Translations under genes and position numbers: made by a program | Notes under the pieces: generated by a model | What the model was told of the DNA's origin: nothing | Databases searched by the model: none | What the model saw: only the letters and a program-made list of their open reading frames with translations | Origin: Sedimentisphaerales bacterium | GTDB lineage: Bacteria > Planctomycetota > Phycisphaerae > Sedimentisphaerales > Anaerohalosphaeraceae | Assembly: GCA_028282905.1 (NCBI GenBank) | Contig: JANQGW010000086.1 | Span: forward strand, 1 to 35,232 | Length of the DNA: 35,232 bases | Direction: 5' to 3' | Shown: piece by piece, positions 8,579 through 16,579 of the stretch | How the letters are laid out: every line of letters starts with the position of its first letter | How positions within the stretch are numbered: position 1 is the first letter of the stretch

Positions 8579-9943
8579 ATGAAAAAGTCCGAATTTACGA
8601 CACTTGTTCTTAATTGCTTACTGCTGGTTTCAATTGTTTATTCCGCTCCTCAAAACAAAGAATCGGCAGCGGGTGGCCAGACAGTTCAAAAACTGGCCGG
8701 CGGTTTCCGATTCACCGAAGGACCGGCCGTTGACATATACGGTAACATTTACTTTACCGACATCCCCAACAGCCGAATTCATAAATGGTCTGTTGCCGGT
8801 AAACTGACCACCTTCATGGAAAACACGAATCGGGCAAACGGCCTGTTTTTTGACAAAGCCGGCAATCTGATCGCCTGTGCCGGCGGAGCGGGCAATGTCG
8901 TTTCAATCGATCCAAAAGGCAAAGTCACCGTTTTGACTGGCCGCTACAATGGCAAATCCTTCAACAGCCCCAACGATCTCTGGATTGACCCGAAGGGCGG
9001 TATCTACTTTACCGATCCCCGCTACGGAAAACGCGACAACCTGCCGCAGGACGGCGAACATGTGTATTATCTCTCTCCGGACCGCAGAAAAGTCACACGC
9101 GTCATTGACGATATGGTTCGCCCCAACGGCCTGATCGGAACTCCGGATGGCAAACGCCTGTACGTCGCTGACCATGGCGGCAATCAAACGTATGTCTATA
9201 CAATAGCCCCGGACGGCTCGCTGACCGGCAAAAAACTGTTCGCTGCCCAGGGCTCCGACGGCATGACACTGGACGCGGCGGGCAATGTCTATCTGACCGC
9301 CGAGGCGGTCACCGTTTACTCGCCTTCGGGCAAGTTGATTCGCACAATCCCCGTCCCGGAGCGGCCGACCAACGTCTGCTTCGGCAGCAAAGACGGCAAC
9401 ACACTGTTCATTACCGCCCGCACATCCCTTTACGGAGTTGATATCATGCCAACATCCCCACTGTACTCGTTCACGGTTGACGACATCGACGGCAAACCCG
9501 TCAAACTGTCACAGTACCAGGGCAAGGTACTCTTGATCGTCAACGTCGCCAGCAAATGCGGCTTTACCAAACAGTACGCCGGCCTGCAAAAGCTCTACGA
9601 AACCTACGCCGACCAGGGTCTCGTTGTGCTCGGCTTTCCGGCCAACAACTTCGGCAAACAGGAACCCGGCACCGATGCGGAAATCAAAGCCTTCTGCACC
9701 TCGAAATTCGATGTGACGTTTCCCATGTTTTCAAAGGTCTCGGTCAAGGGCGACGATATCTGCCCGCTGTATCAGTATCTGACCAGCCCCGACGAGAACG
9801 GCGAGTTCGGCAAAGCCATCGGCTGGAACTTTACCAAATTCCTTATCGGCAAAGACGGCACCACGATTGCCCGCTTCGGCTCAAGAGCTGATCCAATGTC
9901 GCCGAAAGTCATTGAGGCGATTGAGTTAGCATTAAAGCAGTAG
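8579..9943 (+). CDS. Exported SMP-30/gluconolactonase-glutathione peroxidase fusion
   Basis: Two complete enzymes in one frame. Residues 1-23 are a signal peptide. Residues 35-288 are an SMP-30/gluconolactonase beta-propeller with the expected metal ligands E47 (FTEGPAVD), N132 (SPNDLW), N183 (RPNGL) and D228 (SDGMTLD), spaced much as in SMP-30. Residues 290-454 are a glutathione/thioredoxin peroxidase with the full catalytic set C327 (SKCGFTKQY), Q361, W416 and N417. The peroxidatic residue is Cys, not selenocysteine. The product should act in the periplasm on sugar lactones and on peroxides. An ATG at codon 290 with its own ribosome-binding site could also give a cytosolic peroxidase. The 3' end overlaps the convergent LysE gene by 35 bases. 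Confidence 0.9.
   Translation: MKKSEFTTLVLNCLLLVSIVYSAPQNKESAAGGQTVQKLAGGFRFTEGPAVDIYGNIYFTDIPNSRIHKWSVAGKLTTFMENTNRANGLFFDKAGNLIACAGGAGNVVSIDPKGKVTVLTGRYNGKSFNSPNDLWIDPKGGIYFTDPRYGKRDNLPQDGEHVYYLSPDRRKVTRVIDDMVRPNGLIGTPDGKRLYVADHGGNQTYVYTIAPDGSLTGKKLFAAQGSDGMTLDAAGNVYLTAEAVTVYSPSGKLIRTIPVPERPTNVCFGSKDGNTLFITARTSLYGVDIMPTSPLYSFTVDDIDGKPVKLSQYQGKVLLIVNVASKCGFTKQYAGLQKLYETYADQGLVVLGFPANNFGKQEPGTDAEIKAFCTSKFDVTFPMFSKVSVKGDDICPLYQYLTSPDENGEFGKAIGWNFTKFLIGKDGTTIARFGSRADPMSPKVIEAIELALKQ
9434..9448 (+). promoter_or_regulatory. Internal ribosome-binding site and ATG at the peroxidase domain boundary
   Basis: GGAG at 9434-9437 stands eight bases before ATG at 9446, which is codon 290 of the fusion. 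Translation from here would give MPTSPLYSFTVDD and a 165-residue protein, the length and opening of a normal stand-alone glutathione peroxidase. This could be a relic of the gene fusion or a live second start giving a cytoplasmic form. Confidence 0.5.
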
Positions 9944-10556
9944 CATCATAGATGAATTTAATGCCGAAGGCCAGCAGGGCAATACCGCAGACGCAGAGAA
10001 TGCCAGTTTGCAGCCGCTTGCCCATCAAGCCCGCGGCCTTATGTGTGTGATAGGCCGCAAATGACAGAATCGACAGCCACACCACGTCGCAGAGCCAGTG
10101 AACCACCGCGAACAGCACCAGTGCCAGCATTCCCAGCGTTTTGGCGTCCATCGCCAGCTTGAGGCCGACCGCGGCCCACCACAACAGAAAATACGGATTC
10201 GTCGCTGACAGGGCGATGCCGGTGCCGATGGAATTGGCCCCGGCATGTTTGCTTTCTTCTGCTTGCTGGTGGCGAATCTGCCGCAGCAGTCCCGCTCCCA
10301 TCCACAGCAAAAATGCCCCGCCGAGAAGGCCGATGGCGATCTGGACCGAAGGCTTTGCAAAGAAAAAGTGCAGTCCCAGCATTAACAGGGCGATCAGCGG
10401 CATTTCGACAATGCCGTGGCCGACGGAGATCAGCAGCCCCGCCCAGCGGCTGCGTGCCCCTTGTGCGATGGTCGCCGCGGTCATCGCTCCCGGAGCCATG
10501 ACTCCCGACAGCGAAATCGTCACTGCATAAATCAGAAATTCGGTCAGTTCGTTCAT
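9909..10556 (-). CDS. LysE/RhtB family exporter
   Basis: Inner-membrane amino-acid/metabolite exporter of the LysE superfamily, 215 residues with about six hydrophobic segments, the family's usual size. The first segment carries SGVMAPGAMTAATIAQGAR, the equivalent of the conserved Pro/Gly-rich motif of LysE/RhtB proteins. The middle loop is charged, and the segment with SATNPYFLLWWAAVG matches the conserved NP motif. Its ATG overlaps the stop of the upstream acetyltransferase (ATGA), so translation is coupled. The tail overlaps the end of the peroxidase fusion on the other strand. The substrate cannot be read from the sequence. Confidence 0.87.
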   Translation of the reverse strand: MNELTEFLIYAVTISLSGVMAPGAMTAATIAQGARSRWAGLLISVGHGIVEMPLIALLMLGLHFFFAKPSVQIAIGLLGGAFLLWMGAGLLRQIRHQQAEESKHAGANSIGTGIALSATNPYFLLWWAAVGLKLAMDAKTLGMLALVLFAVVHWLCDVVWLSILSFAAYHTHKAAGLMGKRLQTGILCVCGIALLAFGIKFIYDATALMLTQSPQ

Positions 10557-11050
10557 GGCGTCATCGGCTTGACCATTTTATAATCATCCATAATGAAACC
10601 GTTTCCGATGTCCTGCACGATCGGGCCTTCGATCGCAAAGCCCATTTTCTCATAGATGGCGATCACGTCGGTGTTGTACTTGTTGACCGTCAGCCAGATA
10701 TCGGCGGCTTCGTGTGTGCGTGCGATTTGTTCGATATATTCCATCGCCTGCCGGGCGTAGCCTTTGCCCCGACATGTCTCCTTCAGATAAATCTTACTCA
10801 AAAAAACGCGGCCGTCCTGCAGCGCATACGCAAAATATCCGACCCACTCACCTTCAACCTCCATCAGGCGGTAGTGATAACCCTCTTCGCGAATCGTCCG
10901 GCCAATGGTCTCGGCTGACTGAACCGTTTCCAGCATGTACTTGACCTGTGCGGTGCCAATAATCGGCGTAAAATGCTGTGTCCAGATCTCCGCCGCCAAA
11001 TCAGCCACCTGCCGCACCTGCTCATCGGTTGTCACCGGAATCATCTTCAT
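10553..11050 (-). CDS. GNAT family N-acetyltransferase
   Basis: A 165-residue GCN5-type acetyltransferase. The acetyl-CoA pyrophosphate-binding motif is visible as CRGKGYARQAM near residue 108. It is preceded by the central strand VFLSKIYLKE and followed by the C-terminal IYEKMGFAIEGP strand-turn typical of the fold. The chosen ATG (11048-11050) has GGAG nine bases upstream; longer forms would run into yjbQ. It starts 4 bases after the yjbQ stop and overlaps the LysE start by ATGA, so the three are one operon. An acetyltransferase next to an exporter suggests modification and efflux of an amine or amino acid, which is inference. Confidence 0.88.
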   Translation of the reverse strand: MKMIPVTTDEQVRQVADLAAEIWTQHFTPIIGTAQVKYMLETVQSAETIGRTIREEGYHYRLMEVEGEWVGYFAYALQDGRVFLSKIYLKETCRGKGYARQAMEYIEQIARTHEAADIWLTVNKYNTDVIAIYEKMGFAIEGPIVQDIGNGFIMDDYKMVKPMTP

Positions 11051-11054
11051 TGCT

Positions 11055-11471
<417 letters not shown>

Positions 11472-11528
11472 GGTTGACTTTTTCCTTTCGCTGCTCCCTT
11501 CTTCCCTATCATTTGGAGCGTTCTTTTT

Positions 11529-11592
11529 GTCATTCCCGCGAAGGCGGGAATCCATCGGTTACGCACTGGATACCCGCTTGCGCGGGTATGAC
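11529..11592. repeat. GTCAT-bounded double hairpin repeat
   Basis: GTCATTCCCGCGAAGGCGGG begins a first palindrome, followed about 15 bases later by CTGGATACCCGC and GCGGGTATGAC. The outer ends are GTCAT and ATGAC, so the element is itself an inverted repeat. Similar, not identical, elements are at 12858-12888 and 17791-17858. It lies between yjbQ and the GT4 gene. Confidence 0.7.
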
Positions 11593-11631
11593 AATATGAT
11601 ATGTTAAACATTATGGTTTCCCTGCGGTTTT

Positions 11632-12813
11632 TCACGACACACAGTCCTTATACACCTTTTCGATGGTATCGACCATCGTATCGGGGGCGAACTGTTCGGT
11701 GACGGCATTGCGGCCGTTTTCGCCGAGTTTACTTCTCAGGTCGCCGTCGGCGATCAATTTCTCGCAGGCGTCGGTCAGGCCATCGATGTCTTCGGCCGGC
11801 ACCAAAAAGCCCGTGTTGTCGTTGACGACCTCTTTGGCGCCGTCGATATCGAAGCTGACGACGGGTTTGCCGCACAGCATCGCCTGCGGCAGCACTCTCG
11901 CCAATCCCTCACGCAGCGAGCAGTGAACGAGGATATCCGAGGCGTGAACCGCCAGCGGAATCTGCTCCGGCGGCAATAACCCCGTAAATTTGAACTTATT
12001 GGTCAGGCCTGCGAACTGGATCTGGCTCTTGAGCTGTTCGGTCAGGCTGCCGTCTCCGACAAACAGCCAGATGCAGTTGTCGTGTTTGGCCGCCAGCCGC
12101 CGGGCCGACTCGATGACGTATTCGTGGCCCTTCAGGTCAAACAGCCGGGCGACCTTGACGATAACGACTGCCTCGTTGGGAATATGGTATTTCCGCCGGA
12201 AATCGGTGATCTCCGATGCCGACGGCGGGCTCAAAAACGCCGTTTCCTCGATGGCCGAATATGCCGTGGTGTAGGGTTTGTCAACCCCGATACCTGCGGC
12301 CTGGGCCTTTTCGGTCATCACATCGGCCACGGTCAAAAACGCGTCCGTGCGGGACGCGGTGAATTTCTCGACGGCGATGTAAAACTTATTCAGCAGGGCG
12401 TTCTGGTAGTCATGGAACGCCAGACCGTGAATCGTATGCAGCACAAACGGCAGGCGGTGGTCGCCCGCGTCGAGCTTGCCTTTCAGGCTCCAGGCGGCGA
12501 GCCGGCCTAAAATACCCGCCTTGGCCGAATGGGTATGCACGATATCCGGCTTGAGCTGCTTGAGCAGCTTTTTGATCTCAAAATACGCCGGGATGTCGAT
12601 GATCGGGTTGATCTCCCGCCGGAGGCTGTCAACGACGATGGTCTCGTAGCCGGCGCTCTTGGTCTGCTCAAACAACGCGCCTTCCGGCCCGATCGCCGGC
12701 CCGGTAATCAGCGTCACCTCATGGCCGCGTTCGGCCAGCAGCTTGCAGGTGATCAGCGTATTCTCCTGGGCACCGCCCAGAATCAATCGAGTGATAATAT
12801 GAACAATTTTCAT
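11632..12813 (-). CDS. Glycosyltransferase family 4 (GT-B fold)
   Basis: A 393-residue retaining glycosyltransferase of the GT4 type. The N-terminal Rossmann half opens with KIVHIITRLILGGAQENTL and contains DIVHTHSAKAGILGRLAA. The C-terminal half carries VARLFDLKGHEYVIESAR, WLFVGDGSL and the donor-sugar region REGLARVLPQAMLCGKPVV. The usual EX7E motif reads as E-(7)-Q here, a variant I believe occurs in some subfamilies. The gene stands alone with no clear ribosome-binding site, and no other polysaccharide gene is adjacent. It probably acts at the cytoplasmic face of the membrane in glycan or glycolipid assembly; donor and acceptor are unknown. Confidence 0.92.
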   Translation of the reverse strand: MKIVHIITRLILGGAQENTLITCKLLAERGHEVTLITGPAIGPEGALFEQTKSAGYETIVVDSLRREINPIIDIPAYFEIKKLLKQLKPDIVHTHSAKAGILGRLAAWSLKGKLDAGDHRLPFVLHTIHGLAFHDYQNALLNKFYIAVEKFTASRTDAFLTVADVMTEKAQAAGIGVDKPYTTAYSAIEETAFLSPPSASEITDFRRKYHIPNEAVVIVKVARLFDLKGHEYVIESARRLAAKHDNCIWLFVGDGSLTEQLKSQIQFAGLTNKFKFTGLLPPEQIPLAVHASDILVHCSLREGLARVLPQAMLCGKPVVSFDIDGAKEVVNDNTGFLVPAEDIDGLTDACEKLIADGDLRSKLGENGRNAVTEQFAPDTMVDTIEKVYKDCVS

Positions 12814-12857
12814 TTAATTAAGCGTCTTTCTCTACGGCATTCCGTTTTTCGAGCATT

Positions 12858-12888
12858 GTCATCCCGGCCTCCGAGCCGGGATCCAGTA
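12858..12888. repeat. GTCAT-type hairpin repeat, half element
   Basis: GTCATCCCGGCCTCCGAGCC followed by GGGATCCAGTA forms a single strong palindrome (ATCCCGGC/GCCGGGAT). It matches one half of the 17791-17858 element, so it is a solo half copy. The surrounding 12889-13104 is A+T-rich with no supported gene. Confidence 0.65.
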
Positions 12889-13104
12889 ATTCCGATATCA
12901 CTGTGGATAAATATAAACACAGTGAAACAAGAAGGTTGCATGCCAAACTTCGGTAGCAAACCGCCACCAGTATAGCCGATTTTCCCCCTAATTGATATGC
13001 CTTTTTAATAACGAGAAATAATCAATAGAGTAAAAACAATTCTCTTAACTTCTGAATTGTAGTGGTTAAATACATTGGGGATATATGACTCGAAGTTAGA
13101 CTGT

Positions 13105-13125
13105 AAAAAACAAGACTTGAAGTCT
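13105..13125 (-). terminator. Intrinsic terminator of the Ntn-hydrolase operon
   Basis: AGACTT (13113-13118) and AAGTCT (13120-13125) form a compact stem. Read on the minus strand it is followed by TTGTTTTTT. It lies about 45 bases beyond the stop of the small downstream gene, where a terminator is expected. The central loop must be opened to three bases for a stable hairpin, so strength is moderate. Confidence 0.5.
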
Positions 13126-13169
13126 ATAAAAAAGGTCAATTTGATGTTTAAAATCAAAGTTTTGGGATT

Positions 13170-13352
13170 TTATTTTAAACAAATCTTCCTTTTTAGTGAA
13201 GTCAATAAATCTTCAGCAATGTTTTTACAGCGATCTTCGTCAGAAGAATTTATCTTTGACTGTCTTGGACAGGGGGGGATATAACCAGGTATATACTCCG
13301 AAAACACCTCAGTTGTGCTTCTAAAGACTTTTTGTTTGCCTTTTTTGGCCAT
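13170..13352 (-). CDS. Small basic hypothetical protein, partner of the Ntn hydrolase-like protein
   Basis: A 60-residue protein of unknown family. It opens with the lysine-rich MAKKGKQKVF, continues with STTEVFSEYIPGYIPPC, and ends with a short predicted helix rich in Lys/Leu. There is no signal peptide, membrane segment or metal-binding cysteine cluster. GGAGG (13360-13364) lies seven bases before its ATG and immediately after the stop of the upstream gene, so translation is very probably coupled. The good ribosome-binding site and tight spacing argue that it is real. Its role is unknown; the coupling suggests a stoichiometric partner, substrate or inhibitor of the upstream protein. Confidence 0.7.
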   Translation of the reverse strand: MAKKGKQKVFRSTTEVFSEYIPGYIPPCPRQSKINSSDEDRCKNIAEDLLTSLKRKICLK

Positions 13353-13364
13353 AATCAAACCTCC

Positions 13365-14642
13365 TTAATATTTACTCATTATCCTTGGATTGAGTTCGGC
13401 TTTAAAATAGTGTTTTCTTTTGACCCAAACAAAACCGTCGCCTTTAGTAATAACAGCTACATCTATAGGGCCACCAACGGTTTCTTTTTGGTCACTTATG
13501 CGTCTTCTGAATTTTGTAAGATTAACAAGTGCTTCTGCCATTCCTGCTATTTCATCTTTTGGAAGAGATGAGACAATTGATGTAATAGGTCCCCAATGGT
13601 TTTCATGACTGTATTCTTGCCATTTATCAAATAGATTATCTAGCATTTTATCTAGTTCTGGCTCAAGACGACTTTTGATTTTACTAGATAACTTGTTGTC
13701 ATATTTTTCAATTATCTCTAAAAGTGCGTTATTAAACCCAAAAAAGAGATCAATAATCGTATTTTTTGTAAAAACTTCTTTGTTGGGATCTATCCCTTCC
13801 ATAAACGAATAAACCATCTCTCTTTGTGCAAATGGCTTAACTGTTGATATCATATTATCGTCAATAGAGCAGTTGTCAATATAGGAATATCTCAATTTCC
13901 CATTAATAATACCATCAATACCAATTTCTAGCATTGCGGGCACATATTCATCGGTACCAAATCCGGATATAACAATGCCGGTATAAGGTAAAGAATTTCG
14001 TTTTGTTAAAAATTCAATCGCTAGTGACGTTAGATTTCGGCTGTCATAGGCACTAATTGGGAAATGCTGAAATATATCTTTTTTAACAGTTTGGATAACT
14101 TTCGAATATTGTTTTCTAAAAACCTGTTGAGTGCTTTTGTTGAAACCTTCATAAAAGGGATTACTTTTTAAATCATGCAAAGTTTCCCTTATGATTTGTG
14201 CACCGATTGAAGCAACGTCATCAGCCGGAATTTCTTCGATTTCTTCTTCATCAAATGCTTCTTGTATTGTCAAGGCAATTGCGTTTCTAATGTAACTGAA
14301 AATATATTCTATTTCAGATTCGGCTTCTTTATTCTGATAGGCTTGAAAAAACAGTTTTTTATGATTTTTGATGTATCGTATAAAATCATTGGCATAGTCG
14401 GCTGTTCTAGGAAAACTAGTGTTATTGAGGTCACTTCTATAGCATTTAACGATTGTTTCCCAAGGTACACCGGAAAGGCTTGCACTACCATATATCATTA
14501 TCCCAACAGGTTCAGAGTTAGTTAGCTGAAAAAGCTTATCCGCTGAGGTATAAATCTTTCCTCCTTCTCCGCCCAATGTGACAGCACTATCAGCAGCTAA
14601 AGCTACTCCAAGCCGATTCATGATTCCTATTTCTGCGGTCAT
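13365..14642 (-). CDS. Predicted proteasome/HslV-like Ntn hydrolase of unusual length
   Basis: A 425-residue protein I assign by its N-terminus. If Met1 is removed, Thr becomes residue 1 and the sequence runs TAEIGIMNRLGVALAADSAV then TLGG. In HslV and proteasome beta subunits Thr1, Asp17 and the following T-L-G occupy the same positions. Lys28 also aligns, and the catalytic Lys33 is probably Lys35 (SADKLFQL) with a two-residue shift. The next strand, GIMIYGSAS, matches the place of HslV's AGFAGGTAD. The remaining 370 residues are mostly helical and acidic, with a late strand GPIDVAVITKGDGFVWVKR. GAGG seven bases upstream fixes the MT start. HslV is about 175 residues. No ATPase partner is nearby. 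The A+T-rich composition differs from its neighbours, suggesting transfer. Confidence 0.65.
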   Translation of the reverse strand: MTAEIGIMNRLGVALAADSAVTLGGEGGKIYTSADKLFQLTNSEPVGIMIYGSASLSGVPWETIVKCYRSDLNNTSFPRTADYANDFIRYIKNHKKLFFQAYQNKEAESEIEYIFSYIRNAIALTIQEAFDEEEIEEIPADDVASIGAQIIRETLHDLKSNPFYEGFNKSTQQVFRKQYSKVIQTVKKDIFQHFPISAYDSRNLTSLAIEFLTKRNSLPYTGIVISGFGTDEYVPAMLEIGIDGIINGKLRYSYIDNCSIDDNMISTVKPFAQREMVYSFMEGIDPNKEVFTKNTIIDLFFGFNNALLEIIEKYDNKLSSKIKSRLEPELDKMLDNLFDKWQEYSHENHWGPITSIVSSLPKDEIAGMAEALVNLTKFRRRISDQKETVGGPIDVAVITKGDGFVWVKRKHYFKAELNPRIMSKY

Positions 14643-15653
14643 GATTTTTCCTCAAAAATATAAGTTTCATAATATTGAATGAGAAAATGGAAAACAAAAA
14701 CTCACCGCGGCACATGCTCTGAGAGTCACCGAACAGAAATGCCTCCAAAATTCAGAACTAATCCAATTCCTTCAAAATGCCAACATTCCAATCTTCTATC
14801 TCCTAGCTATTATCTTCTGAATCCCCATTTTATACCCAAATCCCCCAAAAACAAACCCTTTTTCCAAAAAAACAAAATTCCTGTAAATCCCGTTAATCCT
14901 GTCAAAAAATGAGTCCTTGAGTGCTAAAAACACCGTATAAACCACGAAGTCACGAAGAACCACGAAGTTTTTATTATGTTGTCATTTCCCCTTCGTGTCC
15001 CTTCATTTCTTCGTGGTAAATAATAAGACAACCTGAAAAACTTGACAAACTAATATCAATGTTATATAATCACAAAACAATTAAATATAGTACAATCATC
15101 CATCGTCATTCAACAATCGTCAATCCAAAAGGGAGGAGCACCCCAATGGCCGATTTTTTCAATTCAACATTCAAAACTCATAATTCAAAATTCGACTGTT
15201 ACATTCTTGAGTCCCTGAGTTCTTGTGTCCTTGAATTCTTAAACTTTAATCTGCGAAAATCCGCGCAATCCGCGGTTACTTCCGATTCAGCTTTGGACAA
15301 AAATGGTTACAGACTGGACAACTTTGTCGCAGTTTCGGAAACGTTTGGATACACAAAAACCCCAATAATCCGCATTCCCAGCCAAAAAACAAAGATTTGC
15401 TACGAAAAAATAAAAATCGCTTTCCTTCTGTGTCAAGTAATCTGTGTAAATCCGCGTAATCCGTGGTTACTTTTTCTGCAAAACGAACCCAATTTAAAAT
15501 CCACCCAGATTGCCATAAGTGATTTCAGCCTAAAGACTAAGGACTATGGACTAAGGACTAAGGACTGTTGTCATCAAAAACAAACCCAAACGAACCCAAT
15601 TTCATAATTCCAACATTCTTGAGTCCTTGTGTTCCTGTATTCTTGTCTTCTTC
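14643..15653. repeat. Gene-free island of short word repeats
   Basis: About 1 kb without a supported gene, built from blocks in which a short word is iterated with changes. Examples are ACCACGAAGTCACGAAGAAC (from 14941) and its inverted partner ending TTCTTCGTGG (14991-15017); ATTCAACATTCAAAACTCAT (15164 on); TTGAGTCCCTGAGTTCTTG (15205 on); AATCCGCGCAATCCGCGG (15258 on) repeated as AATCCGCGTAATCCGTGG (15448 on); GGACTATGGACTAAGGACTA (15541 on); and the words CGAACCCAATTT. Open frames across it encode only repeat peptides such as NEPN and KQTQTNP, and are not genes. Confidence 0.75.
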
Positions 15654-16397
15654 TTAATAAAAGATTTCAACAAGCGTCAGCCCTTTGGCGGGGGCAATTT
15701 TTCCGGCGGCGGTTCTGTCCTTTGCGGCGAGGATTTGGTCCATGTAGTCGGCGTTCCATCGGCCGCGGCCGATATCGACGAGGGTGCCGACGATGTTTCG
15801 GACCATGTTATACAAAAAGCCGTCGGCCTGCACATCAAAATGAATCCACGGCATCTCGTCGATCACGTCACATTTCAAGATCGTCCGCACCGAGCTTTCC
15901 CGCTGGTCGGCGGCCGAGGCAAACGATTTAAAGTCATGGGTGCCGAGCAGTTTGGCCGCGGCGATCTGCATCGCGTCGATATCCAACTCGGCCGGCCGGT
16001 GCCAGCAGTAGCGGATGTCGCGGACGCTGCGGAGTTTGGCGGTATAGACGGTATAGCGGTAAATCTTGCTTTGCGTGCTGCTGATGGCGTCAAAGGATTC
16101 ATCGACATCTTCGGCGCTGACAACGACGATATCGTCCGGCAGATAGCGGTTCAGCGAACGCACAAAATTACACGTCGGCACCGGCGTGTCAATATCCAGA
16201 TGCGCCACCTGGCCGAGTGCGTGGACGCCGGTATCGGTGCGCGACGAGCCGACCAGCCGGACGTTGTCCTGCTCGCACAGCTTGCCGACAGCGACCTGCA
16301 GCTGGTGCTGGACGGTATCGACATCCGGCTGCGCCTGCCAGCCATGATAGGCCGTGCCGTCGTAGTGAATAACAAGTTTGATCCGTCGCTGAGCCAT
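15654..16397 (-). CDS. truA: tRNA pseudouridine synthase A
   Basis: Cytosolic enzyme that converts U38-U40 of the tRNA anticodon arm to pseudouridine. The N-terminus (RRIKLVIHYDGTAYHGWQAQ), the catalytic-aspartate motif GSSRTDTGVHALGQVAH, and the late block GFLYNMVRNIVGTLVDIGRG are all diagnostic. The 247 residues are near normal length. The start is ATG 16395-16397. An in-frame ATG at 16436 lies inside a repeat and would add non-family residues. There is no good ribosome-binding site, and the repeat arm abuts the start. asd lies upstream on the same strand, about 180 bases away across an inverted repeat. Confidence 0.96.
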   Translation of the reverse strand: MAQRRIKLVIHYDGTAYHGWQAQPDVDTVQHQLQVAVGKLCEQDNVRLVGSSRTDTGVHALGQVAHLDIDTPVPTCNFVRSLNRYLPDDIVVVSAEDVDESFDAISSTQSKIYRYTVYTAKLRSVRDIRYCWHRPAELDIDAMQIAAAKLLGTHDFKSFASAADQRESSVRTILKCDVIDEMPWIHFDVQADGFLYNMVRNIVGTLVDIGRGRWNADYMDQILAAKDRTAAGKIAPAKGLTLVEIFY

Positions 16398-16409
16398 AGA
16401 GAAAAAAAC

Positions 16410-16571
16410 GAACCACGAATGAACACTAATGAACACGAATTATTATTTAGACGGGATAAACGGGATTTACCGAATTATATTAAAGACCATAAAAGGCTAT
16501 TCAATAATAATCTTGTTTATCCTGTAAATCCTGTCAAAATATTAGTGTCTATTCGTGTCCATTCGTGGTTC
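16410..16571. repeat. Long imperfect inverted repeat between asd and truA
   Basis: The left arm (16410-16472) reads GAACCACGAATG, then ACACTAATGAACACGAAT, then GACGGGATAAACGGGATTTA. The right arm (16512-16571) is its approximate reverse complement, with CCTGTAAATCCTGTC then ending CCATTCGTGGTTC. Each arm is itself made of iterated words, in the same style as the island at 14941-15017. It fills the whole space between the two genes, so it would form a large hairpin in any asd-truA transcript. Confidence 0.75.
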
Positions 16572-16579
16572 AAATGCTG

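Noticed and set aside
13075..13284. Plus-strand open frame of 69 codons overlapping the small partner gene
   Set aside because: The minus-strand gene has a strong ribosome-binding site and coupling; this frame has neither.
15059..15607. Plus-strand open frame of 182 codons in the repeat island
   Set aside because: It translates the word repeats (peptides such as NEPN, KTKDYGLRTKD, KQTQTNP); it is not a real protein.
14900..15660. Possible CRISPR array
   Set aside because: Repeats are of many different words with no constant repeat-spacer period, and no cas gene is present.
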